A stretch of 64,000 nt of DNA from Prunella strophiata (lineage: Eukaryota; Chordata; Aves; Passeriformes; Prunellidae). The notes under the pieces were generated by a model. The model worked only from the letters and a program-made list of their open reading frames with translations. It was not told where the DNA came from and did no database searches. Location: assembly GCA_036583965.1 (NCBI GenBank), contig JAZBQD010000014.1:37310990-37374989 (forward strand), read 5' to 3'. Below are positions 50,755-64,000 of this stretch, piece after piece; position 1 is the stretch's first letter, and every line of letters begins with the position of its first letter. A program made the position numbers and the translations under genes.

Positions 50755-50999
50755 ACAGTCTACAAGCTATGCCAAGGGAAATATGGGTTGGATATTAGGA
50801 AAAAGTTTCTTATGGGGAGAGTGATAAAGTACTGGAATGACCTGGCCAGGGAGGTGGTGGAGTCACCATCCCTGGATGTGTTTTTAAAAAAGCCTGGCTG
50901 TGGCACTTGGTGCCATGGTTTATTTAAGGTGTTAGGGCTGGGCTGGGTTGGACTCTATGATCTTGAAGGTCTCTTCCAACCTTGTGATTGTGTGTGATT
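50755..50999 (+). repeat. CR1 LINE fragment, sense
   Basis: A short CR1 3' end: 'gccaagggaaatatgggttgg' near 50770, 'gtactggaatgacctggcca' near 50829, 'gttggactctatgatcttgaa' near 50947 and 'ggtctcttccaac', ending in TGTGATTG/TGTGTGATT. It is close in sequence to the CR1 at 34520-34958, so probably the same subfamily. Confidence 0.9.
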
Positions 51000-52259
51000 T
51001 ACATTGTTGTGCATTGCCCCCTATTTGACATAATGATACTGTATGTAGATGATGCGATCTCTGTTAGTAAGAAAATATTCTCATCTATATTGAACTTTGA
51101 AATATTAGACTTTGTATTCTTTCTTACATGAAAGAAAGAGGCATCCTACAGGAAAACACACTGTGAAGTGTAGCTTATCCTGCTGAGTCTGTTGTGGGGA
51201 AACCAGTGACGTTCTAAGTCTCCCAGCAGCTCTTGAGGTTTCTACCTTTCCCAAGAACTAGTTAATTGTATCTACCATGTTGTCAGCTCTACATTCTTGC
51301 AGTAACAATATGATGGTGAAGAAGGGCAGTGCAAGGATGAGGATTTGCTAAGTGAAAAGGCAGCATTGTGAAGTTACAGACTGGCGTGTGGCCACTGAGG
51401 AATGTGCACTGTCAGATTGTGTACTTAGGGTGTTGCTCTGCAGGTTGTCTTCACATGAATGATTCAGGTCAATATCTCTTGAGCAAAAAGTTTGTAGTGA
51501 AAAGGCAGTTTTGATTTTTTTAAAAAAAATGCACATACTTATGTTTTAGATTAGTAGACATTCTTATTAATATTTTTTATTTTGTTGTTAATATGATCCT
51601 ATTGTGATCCTATTTCTAATTCTCTGACAGAACATGCTAGGAACTTAGAAGTGGATTAAACTAAAAGTACTTGTATCTTTCAGAGAAAATAATTCTCTTA
51701 GAAACAGAGGAAGTTACATTATCTTGTTTAATCCTTGACCTTGCCTTAGTAACTGGATGAAAGAGTTTTACTCAAAGCTAGTCTCCCCCCAGTGTATTCT
51801 CTACTTTAGGATTGTTTCTCTATCTTATAAATTATACCAAATGTATTTAATACTTTCAAACCATGCAGTTGCTTTCTAATTTCACCTGTGCATGTGTGTG
51901 TATCTGATTTACAGCATAGTCACTTCAAGTTGGAAGAGCATAATTAGAAAAGTTCAGTGTGCCTGAAAAACAGGCATGCTGGAATAATAAAAGTAGTTTC
52001 CAGCTATCTAGGGGAAAGTTCATCATTCAAAGCAGTTCAGACAATATTTAATATGTTCTGTCTCTAGTATGCATACATACTTGCACATGTTATCATTCAG
52101 TGGTATCACCCATTTTGAAACCATTCTCCAAAGAAGTTTCCCATATGTATGGTTTGACAGCTTATTTTTTTCAAAGTGGCATAAAGTCTACATGCAGAAA
52201 ATAGCACCTAATTGTCCTGCCCCATGTGGCTCCCCAGATACACATGTATATGTTTATAT

Positions 52260-52300
52260 AGCTATGCACATTATATATATATATACATAGATTTTACATA
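52260..52300. repeat. (TA)n microsatellite
   Basis: TATATATATATATACATAG-type run in intron 2, next to further AT-rich sequence. Confidence 0.7.
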
Positions 52301-55289
52301 GATCTATATTTTTATACAGCCAATAATATATATCATAACTAGGTATGGTTGCTATGGTACAAATCTCTAAAATAATAAATAGTAAATGATTAATAAACTT
52401 AATCTGATTTGACAGACTTTTTTATATAAATTTCAGACTGCCTAATTATTTATGGATAGCGAATTTTACAGCCACAATTCTCAATGAGTAGTGAACATTT
52501 TAAAAACATGTTGCTGTGTATGTGCTTCAAATATACACTGCAGAATTGCACTGAAGTAAAAACTGAGTTACCTCTAGGTTGCTCCTTGTTTATAATATTA
52601 AAAACCATGATGTATTCTTCTCTGGGTGCACACATGTAGCTCCCATTACCATTACAGCAAGTATCACACAAGCACCAAGGAGATAGGAGAGTTCCCCAAG
52701 GCCTTTATGTTATCCTTCATGCATTAAATCATGTGAAGCAAAACAAAATAATCTGAAAATATGAATGCTTTTGATCTAGGGCTATTGAAGTGTTATCCTT
52801 GCTGCAGTAATTTCAGAGGACAGCAGCAGCAGAGCTGATCTAGACAAAGCCCCCCTCTCAAAAGCATACAGATTTTTTTCTAGCCTTCTTGAGGGCAGTG
52901 AGGGATGATAGAATGCTCTGCTCTTGTAGATGTAATTGGTAAGCTGCTGGAAACAAGGCCTTTTATCTGTGCATAGATAAAAGGTATTGATAACTGAGGT
53001 CTCCAAATAGGTCATTAAAAATAAAATTATTAGTTTTCTTCTACCTTAAAGCTGGTGGAAGCATGAAATTGTCAATCTGAATAAAGAATTATGTCTCTAT
53101 TAATGTTAAGAGTTGTAAGTAATTGTGGGGGAAAGGGGGAAATCTACTAAAGCAATGTATTTTACAGAAACAGCCTTTTATAATAGTGACATATAATGTC
53201 AGAGTTTTGACAAGAATTTTAGGTTTCTTTTGCCTGAAACTAGGACAAAAATGTAGCAAAATCTTTTGGCCAGTAGCTAAACTAGCTCTAAATCTTCTAC
53301 TGTTGACATGCAGTTTCTATCCTCCAAGATGAGTCAAACTATTATTCCACAAGTTCTTTGCAGAAAATTTAAAGAAAACTAAACACTCTAGTGAAAATCT
53401 TTCTTAGGAGACAAATAATTTCTTTGAAATTGTATAAAACATTTGTATATGTACTTGCAAATACATTTATGGGAGACATGCTTAGAACTTTCCTAGCATA
53501 TTCTGAATGAAATTAACAGCCTCATGGGAAATTTAGTTCTATTAATATATAATCTCCATTGCCATGCCTTTATGTGTTTAAAGTTCATATGTCTTTATGG
53601 TTGTGATCATCAACTGTTATGCAGTAACCATAAGAGTCTCAGCAAATATTTGTTCACTTATTGCTGTTTGTTGTCCTTTATACCTGCAATAAAGCTGAAT
53701 AAACAGTTACATGCAGTATATGCTTATCTCATTGGTAGGCTGATGAATCACAGTGAATAATTATTTGGAAAACAGACTGCTTCAGAACAAAGAAAACCAC
53801 CCAGCTTGTGTCATCACAGAAACTTTAAATATATTACAAGAATATTGGCTAGGAAGGCCAGACTGATCCAAATGAGTAGGATGTTAACATTTATTTGTAA
53901 TGTAAAGAGACAGTAAAAGGTCATGGAAAAATTTCATTACTGTAAGTCTGCCAAAGATGTAGCTTCTCCCTGATATGGGACAAACTGTTCTGTAAAAAGT
54001 GCATTTACAAATCTCATTTTGATAGGATTTGTTTCATTACTCTCCTGAATTCACTGGGAAATGTCCTGGTGGCATTAGTGGCATACAAATACTGTCCTGT
54101 AAGGTGTGCTGATCTCTTGCACTTTTGGGATCTTATTTAGCAATTCATCACTTCACTGATGTTTGAGGAGGTCATACCCTCATTGGGTTGTCTCAGAGCT
54201 GGGTTCCAAGGCTGGCAGGAGAGGTTTTCATGTAAGTGTGAACTGGTGTTGAGGCAGGTACCACAGGAAAGAAGCTGTGTGGCAGTGCTGGGTAGGAAGT
54301 AACAGAAGGAAGGAACAACAACAAACAGCATCCAAAAACTGTCACTCCAGGAATGTGAGATTTCTTGTTTGGCTTCTTCACTGAAGATCAAGTGGTAGGA
54401 GTTTAGTTGGTTTTGTGTTACTCATTGTTGATTAAAGATGACTTCTTTCTAGTCCTTTTCTATCATCTCCCTCCCATGTTACATTTCATCTTATGGGGTT
54501 TTTTGCTGCCTCATTTCTCTTTTCTACTCATTTCATAGGGCATGGGGGAGGGGAAGGGAATAGTGGCTATTTCTAATAGTATTTCTCCTTGAGTTCAGAT
54601 TTATTCATGTGACTCATTTATACTGCTTCCCTAATGATTAATACTAAATTTCTAGATCTTCCACTTTACCACACAGATTGACAGCTGGGAGTAAATGAGT
54701 GGAGGTAGTCAGTCCATCCACATCCTCCTTTTCCAAAAGTCATTCATTGTGTCCCTTCTTTCTTCTCTCCAGAAGACCTTTTCTGAGGAAACTTCTTCAT
54801 TTGCTGACCTCACAGGAGGACATATTTGAGAAATTCAGTCTTCCCCATATACCCCTTTGAAAAAAGCTTCCATTATCATTCCAAATTGTCATGATTGGGC
54901 TCTCTGTTGTTTTCATCAAATGCTGTGTGTCATACTATTGAAAAGTGTAGTCCTGCACTCAGCACTGTGTTCTCTTTATACTTTTTTTTGTAAAAATTTT
55001 GTAAGAACCTGTCAGATGAATTACTTTAGTGCTTCCATGTATGTATATATCCTAAAGTTGTGTGAAGGCAGACAGTCAAGGAGATCACATGAAGAATCAT
55101 CTTGAAACAGGGTTTTTCTCTATTATTCTTCCCACTCAGGTCTCCAGTGAGCTGGGGAAAATATTCCTCTAAAATGGTTCAATTTTTTATGAAGCTCTAG
55201 AGAGGTGCAATAGTTATATTAACTGTTAGGAGAAGAAAGCCCAACTGGGCATGTAACACTATTATTTAAACCTGTCCATTTTAGCAGGA

Positions 55290-55364
55290 AAAAATTGTCT
55301 TTAAAATTTGTCTCAAAAATTGTCTTTAAAAATTGTCTGAAAAATTTTCTTTAAAAGTTGTCTT
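55290..55364 (+). repeat. 25-bp tandem triplication
   Basis: There are three consecutive 25-bp units, 55290-55314, 55315-55339 and 55340-55364, each of the form AAAAATTGTCTTTAAAA plus TTGTCT-type half-units. Each unit is itself a near-dimer of about 12-13 bp. The copies differ at a few positions. Confidence 0.85.
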
Positions 55365-58300
55365 AGCCTCCCAGCACAAGCTGAGCTGCTCTCACTTGTT
55401 ACTGAATTTAGCATGACCGCACAGAAGCGGAAATGAAAACAGAAAATAAACCTTGAGTCTACTCTTCCATTCATAGTTAATTGTTAACCAAATAATGTCT
55501 TACTTACAAGACATTACATATAGAGGACAGATATTCTTCTTTATTGCATGTGCTGGATATTATTGGAGAAAAAGGAAAAAATCCTGGGGGAAAACATGCC
55601 AATAAGTATAGTCCTCTGAGAAAAAAAGCCTTCTGAATTTTTTTTCTTCTTATTGTAAAACACTGAAGATGGCCATAAGACTCTGACAAAGGGTACATCT
55701 AGGAAATTAAATCAATTATAATGCCTCATTAAAAAAAAAAAACAACAACGAGCTCAGATGATTTTAAAGGGTTTTTGATTGTGTATTGGTTGTGTTAATG
55801 GAGTTCATTCTCTATAGATGATATAATGCCCACATGCAAATGCTTCCTGCATTAGTGAATGAATTCTCTTTTTTCTTGTGGCAGAGCAAGTGTCTGGTGA
55901 GAAACCAAATTCACTGAGATATAGTTCAGTATTTCCCATCTGTCTGGTGCAATCCTCCCATCAGCCTTCAGACAATGTGGGTGGTAATGAGAAGGGCACA
56001 GGTATTATCAGAGAATAAAGTAAATGAAATGAGCTCTACTTGTTAGAAAATTATCAGTTATTCTAGTCTTGCAGACTTGATACTTCAATAAATAATAGGA
56101 GCATCTCTGATGATACTGTATGAAATGGAAAGTGAAGAGGTCATCAGCTTTTCTGCTTTGGCACATAATTCATGCTGTGCCTGAGAGTGTTGTTCGACAG
56201 AAAGAATGAAAAAATCCTTTAGGGGCAGATGCCCATTTCCTGACTTGCTTGTGGCCTTCTGGCTCTTCTAGAGCTGACAGCTTCAAAAGTCAGAGGATTA
56301 TACAAATGAACTAGTCTGAACTTGTCTGGAAGTTGCTGGTTAGGCTGCTGTCAGTAGTGGGAAAGGTGATCCCATGCAGAAGAAAACATCAGGCACTCAG
56401 CTGTAATTATATCATGTTTGAGATGATGATGAGCAAAAAAAGACATGTTGATGAGAAACAGAGATTCTGATTACCCTTCACAACATCTTCCAGCTCTGAG
56501 ACAGTAGCCTTGAACTGCCTCTCCTTCAACAGCTTATTTGATTTATATATTATAACCATTTCTAAACCTGGTTTCTTCTGAGATTATAAGGGATTTAAAC
56601 CTTTCCAAGAACTTTCCAAATCTGCAGAAGTTGAGAGTTGTAAGGAAACATTTTTAAGACAAGGAACTTTTATCAGTGATCCTTTCCTAGCAGTGGAAAG
56701 ATTATTTCTATATGAATAGTTTATTTTCTAAGGTTCTTTATTAAAATAAATAATATGGATAAACATTCTAACATACATTTCCATTTCTAGCAAAGAATAG
56801 TTACTTCACCAAACTATGAAGAACTGTGATGAGATGCTGCATAGGGATACTATTAGATTACTAGAGGGACTATTAGAGTGCCTCTCTGCCTATTCAGTGA
56901 GGACTGATCTGTTACCTCACACCCTTCCTAATGTTGACATTACTGGCTGCAGTCCAACTGTCAGAGTGTATTTCAATTAGCCTTGATTCCCTTACCAAAA
57001 AAGGCCTGCAAAACTAATTGGCACAGAGGTGCTTTTGTCTCCATGTTTCAAGGAAAAAATACAATTAAGCAGCAGATGGGAGAGTGGATGCACAGGGCAA
57101 AGATGTTGTTAAAATATTAGATAAATCTGGAAGAGTAGGGAATCATCATAGCTGGAGATAAGAAGAGGGAATAGTTAAATTTCTCTCTGACATGGATGGG
57201 GTTTATGGTTCATAAGACAACCTCAAAAATATCCTGTTTTAAGACAATCTTAAAACACCCTGACTTAAGCAGAAGATCAATGTTATGATACACTCCAGTT
57301 TATTGGAAACTGTTTTTGCCAGAGAGTAGCTGGCAATAGTATGCTTATTTAATTGTCATGTTAGAAGAATTTTTATCCTTCTTAAATACAAAAATTTTAA
57401 AAGATACACGAAGGATTCATGGAAAGCTTTTTTTTTCTGACACATTTCAATAATTAATTAGTTGGGATAGTTTACTGCTTTGTGCTAGAAAGGGGTTAAA
57501 AAATCTACTGTTCTATTATTTGCCAGTGGTAAGAGCTAGATGACTGTCCCTGCTCATTTGCCAGTCTTGTGTTTTCCTATTGAGGACAATAGATAGAACT
57601 ATGTTTTATGAACTGCCACTTCCATCTAGTGTCATGACAAATGCTAAACAGGATTTTTAGTGTGTGTACTGAATTAATATTCCTGGCTACTTCAGCATAA
57701 TTGCTACAGCAGTAGATATAGCCTTTCAGTGAAGTATTTGTTGTTACAGATTTCTGATTTTGTGACAGGAAGTAGGGAAATAACCAAAAATAGCTTCAGG
57801 GCAGATCTTCTGGTTTGCAACTACACCATATGCCCACCACGCACAATATGTCTGATCATTCCAAAAAATGAAGTGTAGATGGTAAAAGATGATGAATGAA
57901 TTACATGTCTGTATAGCACCATTGACTTCAGGGAAATTGCACTAGCAACAAAACAAGCCCAGTGGCCTAACAGGTACATCTATTTTCAGCCACCTATTTG
58001 TGCTTGTTTATCATTTCAGTATGGTTCACTGTTATATCAGTGCAGTTGAGGGGTTCTTTTCTGCTTCTAGAGAGCTTCCAAACTGATTCTGAAACTTAAT
58101 TGAAAAATCACTCCTCTGTTTTTTCCTCTCAGTTTATGAAGAAATTGAGCTCATCTGGTATATAACTCTTTCATAATAGCATCCTCTGTGGGGTTTTAAT
58201 TGAATCTAGCAAGATGTTCTGAGTTTCTGCTTGCTCTCTTATATGTAAAACTGTCCTTTTATTTTCAGGGACACTGCTTTTATTAAGTCACTGTTAAGGG

Positions 58301-61300
58301 TATTAAAGGAAAAGCCTTTTCCCATTCCTCTAAAATCCATATTTAGATATTATTTTTAGCTTATATATGTCACCCCTGCACAGATTCTGCCCCATTAGGC
58401 TACATGAGGACGTGTAGCACAACATCATCCACCAAGAGCCTGTTACTTATTCCTTAGCTCATGAACCAATAGACTTCAGGAGGCCTACGCAAGTGATTTA
58501 AATTCTAAATTAGAGCTGTCACTAAACAACCCCACACATTGCCCACAAAGTATTCCACAGAAGTGGCAGCTTGAGACAAGCATTTGCAGCTCAGAAAGAA
58601 GGGATATCTAAAGTTATGGGGTAAGACCAGAGAGGAAATGCACAGTGAAGAACTTTGACTAAAATAAATAAACCAGTTACTCACGGACCCATGTTTGAGC
58701 TTACTTGACAAATCTTTCCCATTTTCCTTCAGAACACTGTCTGACCTTCCTTTTAATGCAATTTATTAAATCAACATTGATAGATTTAATTATGAAGATG
58801 TCTAGAAAGAAGAAAGTACATTGCACACTGAGCTAGAACTAGCTTTTGGAGTCTAGATGAGGCAGAGAAGCCATGTGGCACACTGAGATGATCTGTGCTT
58901 TAGCATGACTGAAGAAAAAGAATTTGCCAGTGTAAATCAGCAAGCTCTGATCAGTGGTTCCATATCCATTTTTGTTATCTGAAGATTGAGCCGAATGATC
59001 TGAGCAGATTTAATAAGTCATGGAGGAAAGAATCTTTTTCTTTTCTTTTTTTTTTTTTTTTTTCATCTCATCTTTCAAGCTCAGTGTAGCCAAAGTGGCA
59101 GATAATGTGTGGAAAGCCAGTGGCAAGGCCAGATTCTGCATCACATTATGAAAGCAAGCAGACAACTCTGGAACTGTACCCTCAGATTTTTTAAGATTCA
59201 TTTTTCTTCAGCAAGGTTAAAATGATCATCACAGCATCATCTCTGTTGTTTTCATTTGACATTTCTTTCTGTTTAAGTCATTCTCATATTTTATATGGAG
59301 AAGTTTAAGAATGTTCTGTAGACTTGTCTCAGAGTTCATGGAACAGCTGGAGAGAAAAATGGGTTTTGCCATCTAAAATACATACACTAATATGGGCATG
59401 TTGATTTCAATATATTAGCAAGAAAGTAAAATTTTAGCAGTAGTTAATGATATTGATAGTGACTATTCAGTTCTAGAAAAGATAAATGTAGCAGTTCATG
59501 TTTCCCAAAGAAATAGTAGTGTTTGCAAGACTCAGGAAGACATCTCTGTAAGATTTGAAGTTCATTCATGTTTGAGGGGATTGTTTTTGACCTTGTAATT
59601 CCAAAAAGTATATTTTAAAAACAAAGTCAAAAGGGATTAAATAATTGCAGGAAGTGGTTTTGACGAACTGACAGCTAATAAAACCTTGGGGTTTTTAGCA
59701 CTGGTACTGTTTTAAGAGGCTCTTCTTCAATATCCCTAGAATTTCCCAGGCTAATAATTTAAATGAGCCAGGTAATTAAAGATAATAGATAGAAGTAGCA
59801 TGCAAATGTAAAGGGACATTTCTTGCTGAGATAATAATGTAGGAGTTAAGTAACAACAGAGAAGTCAATATATTCTAGATTCAGGTCTTATTCAGAGACC
59901 TTTTATAATTCACCTGAAGGGAGTATTCAAGTTAGCAGCACTATCTTGAAGTAGAAATTTTGTAGCAAAAGCTAGTTTTTTTATGCAGATCTTTCCTTTT
60001 TTTTTTTTTTTTTCTTCTTTTGTGCAATTTCAATCCTTCTAATATGAAACTGATTTGTGTTCTAGAATTGAATATTTAAGTTAGTGCCTGTTTTTCTGGG
60101 TTTCTGCATTGGATGTTTTCAGTGCCTTACCTTGACAATTTTTTACCCAATCTGAGCTAATTGGCAATTTGCTAGTATAGCATCTGTAGCATTCAAGCAT
60201 TCAGTCTAACCACTAGGCTGGACTGTGTTCTCTACCATTTACTGACTGAATGTGCTTTATGTAAAATGGAAGTGTTTCTGAAAGAGAAATCAGGATTTCC
60301 TTTGCTAAGGGTGCCAGTTGACCCTTTGGGGGTCCCTTCCTCCTGCAGGCCTGGGGATGGCAATTAGCTCCTCCAGCCATGAGGGTGGCAGAGTGACAGA
60401 CCTTACATCCTGTAATTCCTATGGAGACTTCTGGCTGCCATGCTCTTTCTGCAGAGGTGGAAACATTGACCAAATCTAATTTTTCATTGTCTTTATTTTT
60501 TTTTTCTATATGTGCCCAGAAGTGAAATGCTAAGTGGAAAATGTCGATTAGTAGAAATTTTTTTTTTTTTTTTTTTTTTTTGGATCTTCGTTTCAATGGG
60601 AAGTCAAAATGTATAGCTTTGCTTCATAGATGCAGTTTGTCAGAGAGATGAAAGCACTGAGTATTTCTGCAGCCCTACAATCAGTAAGGGCTGGAAAAGA
60701 AATACTGTCCTCCAAAATGTATATCTCTTCCACCTGAGCAAGAAGGATAACTGCTGTCATGGTATCCATAACAGCAGGCATCCATTATTTGGTGGCAGAA
60801 AGCAAATTGGGGGGATGTGGCAAACAGTTTGTCATTTGTTGCTTGTAATGTGTCAGAAAAGAGGGCAGCTCGTACGCCTGCTGAGCTCTGTTTTTCAGAA
60901 CTTAAACATCCTGCCTGTATTGCAGGTCATTATTCACCATGACCATTAGAAAAAGAAAGATTCACTGGAAAACCTAGAGGGTGGGTTTGTGACAACAGAG
61001 GTGAGAGAACATGTGCTTTGAATTTCCTGCCTTCATTACTTGTTCTGTTTCTCCCCCTGATAACTGAATTTCTGTGTAAAATGGCAGAATTTTGTATAAT
61101 TAATGCTGTGTATAGTTTGTGAATCAGTTTGTAATGTACTTAAACATCCTTTTAGATGAAAGGTACTCACCATTATCTCTGTGAATCACAGGCTTTTGTC
61201 ACAGTGAGGCAGAAACTTTTTACCATAAATCACTTTCCTCCCACGCCTTGCAGTTTTAGAAAAACAAGGCATCTCAGGAGTTCTATTTAATTTTTATATC

Positions 61301-63245
61301 ATTAAATCAAAACTTTATATCATTAAACCTCTCACTATGTTAATAATTTTCCTTGTCTTTCTTTTCCTCACCCTGCATCTGTCATGTTAATTTAAATGGT
61401 GGAAGGTCTGTATCTCTGCTAAAAAAAGAATGTCTCAGCTCTTCTCCCTGTTCATATTTTGTGATTCGATCAACTAATTTCTGAAGATTGTCTCTCTCAA
61501 ACCTTGTGTTTTTCCCACCAAGATACTGACAGAAGGAAAAAACCCCTTTTGTTATGGAGATTAATTTGTTAGTATATGTTCCATGTACCTCATACAGAGA
61601 GACAGCTGAGCAGTAGGAGTTAAGTGATAATAAGTCCATAACAAAGATACATGCTAATGATGGAGTGCTGTTATCAAACACCATCAAACCAAAAAAATTT
61701 TTGTCATTACTTCAGCTTATGTAGAGTAGGATAATACACATTTTATCCAGTCCACGTTGTAATTTTTGCAAAGATGTTGCTAGAGTTGTGAATAATTTTC
61801 TATGCGTTTAAAGCACGAGTGATTTCCCACAGTAATCAGCATTACCCTACTAAATTCCTGTTGCAAAGTCTCTATGTACCTTGCCAAGCAAAGTACTTTG
61901 CAGCCCTCAGCCTGAGTGAATGAAGTAATTTAATGGTCTTATATTTTATTTTATGTCATTTAAAGTTTATTTATTCAGTACTGAATGGCTGACAAAACTT
62001 TTATCAGCCCCTGATGCTGCAAAGACACTGCGGTGTGGTGGACATAATGTAGTTGTCACCTTTATCTCTCTGAAACAGGTTGCAGTTATGTGAAAATATG
62101 GATGACTAAATTACATTAAATTATTGTATCCTTTTCTAAGGACTTTGAACATGCAAAGTTAGTGTATGGGTAATTTTCAAATTATTCTAAAGATACAGAA
62201 ATGTTCTTTTGAAAGATGTCTCTTATGTCATTAGAGACTGTGAAGGATGTGGAGAGAGAGGATAGACAACATCAGATGCTACAGCTCTTTTATCATCTTC
62301 CAGCAAAGATATTCCATTCCACTGTGTCATTTGTCAATCTCTGCAATGGCTGCTAATTAAATTCTAACAATGTGGTATTTGACTTATCAGTTGAATGACT
62401 AAAGTGACTGTTTTTTTGGATATCATGTTGTCGTATGTTTGAATGACTCTATTCTTAACTTGATTTGGGGTTGGAGGTATTTTTGGTTTTCCATGTGTGA
62501 AATGGTTTGGATGCATTTCACATACAGAAAAATAACAGCTGGTGAGGAGGCAAGGAAGAGTAAGATGAAACTACCAAAATAAGGGGATAGCTTTTATCAT
62601 ATGTGGAGAATTCTTGTCTTCAAACCACATCCTGTATGATTCTTCATCCATCCTTTGTCTAAAAGTTCTGTGTGCCTAAATGTGTGCTTTCCAGAAGGAA
62701 AAAATATGTTTGTGTTCTGCCTTGCAATGATAGTAACTCTGCTGCAACAAAGTAGACTTAGTGTAATAATTGAATTAGAACAATCATCAGCATAGGCAAT
62801 TGTCTTTAGCATCCTGGGTCTAGGTTCAATTTCATATTTCATGAACTATAAAGGGAAAGGACTTGGTCAGAAAGAATCAAGCAGGAAAACTCTGAAACCA
62901 TGTACTTGCATGGCACCTTTATGACCCTGCCATAAGGAAACACTAGGCAGGTGAGAAGGCACCCAGAAACACTGGGTAAAGTTTAAACCATATTTAGACT
63001 CAGAAACTTATCCAAATCTGACAGCTTCTGCAAGAGTGCTTTGATCTCTAGCAAGCTCTATGGGGGGGAAAAGGGTTTTTCTTTTTTAATAACTATACCT
63101 AAGGATGCCTTCCTGCATCTTCCATATGCTCTCCTGCTATTCCTAATGAATGATGCAAGGTTTAGGGTTGAAGGCTGTACTACAGAAGCTGCTGGGGGTG
63201 CTGCTACTGAGGTCAGTATCTGCAAACTCACATAATTTGCATGTT

Positions 63246-63365
63246 GCCTGCCCTGTTCTGTCACTGGGCAGCACTGAGAGGAGCCTGGAGCTGTCTTTCT
63301 TCTCTGCCCCCTCCCATCAGATATTTATGCACCTGTACCTTCTCTTCAGTCTAAGCAATCCCACA
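63246..63365 (-). repeat. CR1 LINE fragment, antisense
   Basis: 'ctgttctgtcactgggcagc', 'gaggagcctggagctgtc' and 'cctcccatcagatatttatgc' match the antisense CR1 segment that reads 'tgtcactgggcaccactga' and 'agtatttataaacattga' in the family. Only this internal piece, about 120 bp, is recognisable, and both ends are eroded. Confidence 0.65.
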
Positions 63366-64000
63366 TGAAGTTCCAGCCACTGCTTTGGAGCCATTGTTTT
63401 CCTGGTGGTGATGTTTACTTTGGTGCTTGTGTGAGCAGCAGTGGGTCCCTGATCACAGGTCTCTGTCTGTTTGAAGTGCATTGGGAACACCAGTCCCTTT
63501 CACTCACCCTCACAGACTTCTCAGTTCAGCAGAAGCCCTGAGCTTTTGCCTGAATCAAACCTCTTCCAGTGCCAAAGGCACCTGCACTTCTTCCCCAGGT
63601 CTGGCTTATTTCAGGCTCAACAGAAACCTGGAGCAATTGCTGATTTACAGTGTCCAGCCTTTATAGGGTGTTAGGGCAAGAGCTAACCTGAGAAACCCAG
63701 TTTTCTTTCATCTTGATGACATAGAAGGCAGTATAATCCTGTAGGCATAGACCTGGTTCCCAGGCTTCCCATGTTATATCACCACAGGATTAAAAGTAGA
63801 GCTTTTCCTGGCATAGATATTCACTTCAGGGTGAGTATTCAGGGTTATGCACAATAGCTGCAGGTGGGTGAAATAGGATCCAAAGTAAAACTGAGATGCT
63901 GAAACCCTGAGTAGCCACTGAACACTTAACCCTCTTCAGTGTACATCTATGTAGAGTAGCAAAAGGTACATGGTACTCCAGGACTGAACTCGCTTCTGAG

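Larger units (their letters stand above)
24542..64000 (+). other. PTPRR: PTPRR intron 2 (phase 0), continuing past the window
   Basis: The intron starts GTAAGTGAGC. I searched for the expected exon 3 peptide (in human the next residues after the splice are TLQMD...) and found no match, so the rest of the window is read as intron. Repeats inside are listed separately. The unannotated blocks 24542-29946, 30875-34519, 34959-37252, 38880-43346, 44569-45546, 45667-50754, 51000-55289, 55365-63245 and 63366-64000 hold only AT-rich unique-looking DNA, homopolymers and short microsatellites, with no gene I can support. Confidence 0.75.

Noticed and set aside
60213..60596. 127-codon minus frame starting with a poly-Lys run
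   Set aside because: The Lys run is the reverse of the T homopolymer, and the remainder shows no family features.

Overview
The window looks like nuclear DNA from a bird, probably a passerine. The evidence is AT-rich intronic and intergenic sequence, at least six 5'-truncated CR1 LINE copies, several avian-type endogenous retrovirus solo LTRs, no Alu/L1-like repeats, and one sharp CpG island. There is no sign of bacterial, plasmid or viral gene organisation, and nearly all open reading frames of 60-240 codons are chance ORFs or GC-rich shadows.

One protein-coding gene is supported: the 5' end of PTPRR (receptor-type protein tyrosine phosphatase R, long PTPBR7/alpha-type isoform) on the + strand. 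Coding exon 1 (9868-9931) lies in a TATA-less CpG-island promoter carrying a perfect NRF1 palindrome and GC boxes, and it encodes a signal peptide. A phase-1 intron of about 14.3 kb follows. Coding exon 2 (24237-24541) encodes 101 codons of the extracellular/luminal domain and ends in phase 0 at a consensus donor. I did not find exon 3, so the remaining 39.5 kb is read as intron 2. The transmembrane segment, the kinase-interaction motif and the phosphatase domain lie beyond the window.

Layout: 1-9.4 kb is intergenic, with a CR1 copy and an antisense LTR-like remnant, plus a CpG-richer block about 1 kb upstream of the promoter. 9.4-10.25 kb is the CpG island and exon 1. 9.9-24.2 kb is intron 1, with a CR1 and a sense solo LTR crowded just before exon 2. 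24.5-64 kb is intron 2, with a second copy of the same solo LTR, a larger antisense solo LTR, four CR1 fragments, an inverted pair of an unclassified repeat, palindromes, a 25-bp tandem triplication and many T homopolymers.

I found no new multi-gene system. The most interesting signals are a template-switch-like inverted insertion near 45.6 kb, the same-family LTR pair with intact but different 6-bp target duplications (one copy 632 bp before exon 2), and a strong strand bias of long homopolymers (ten T runs of at least 16 nt and no A runs of that length).
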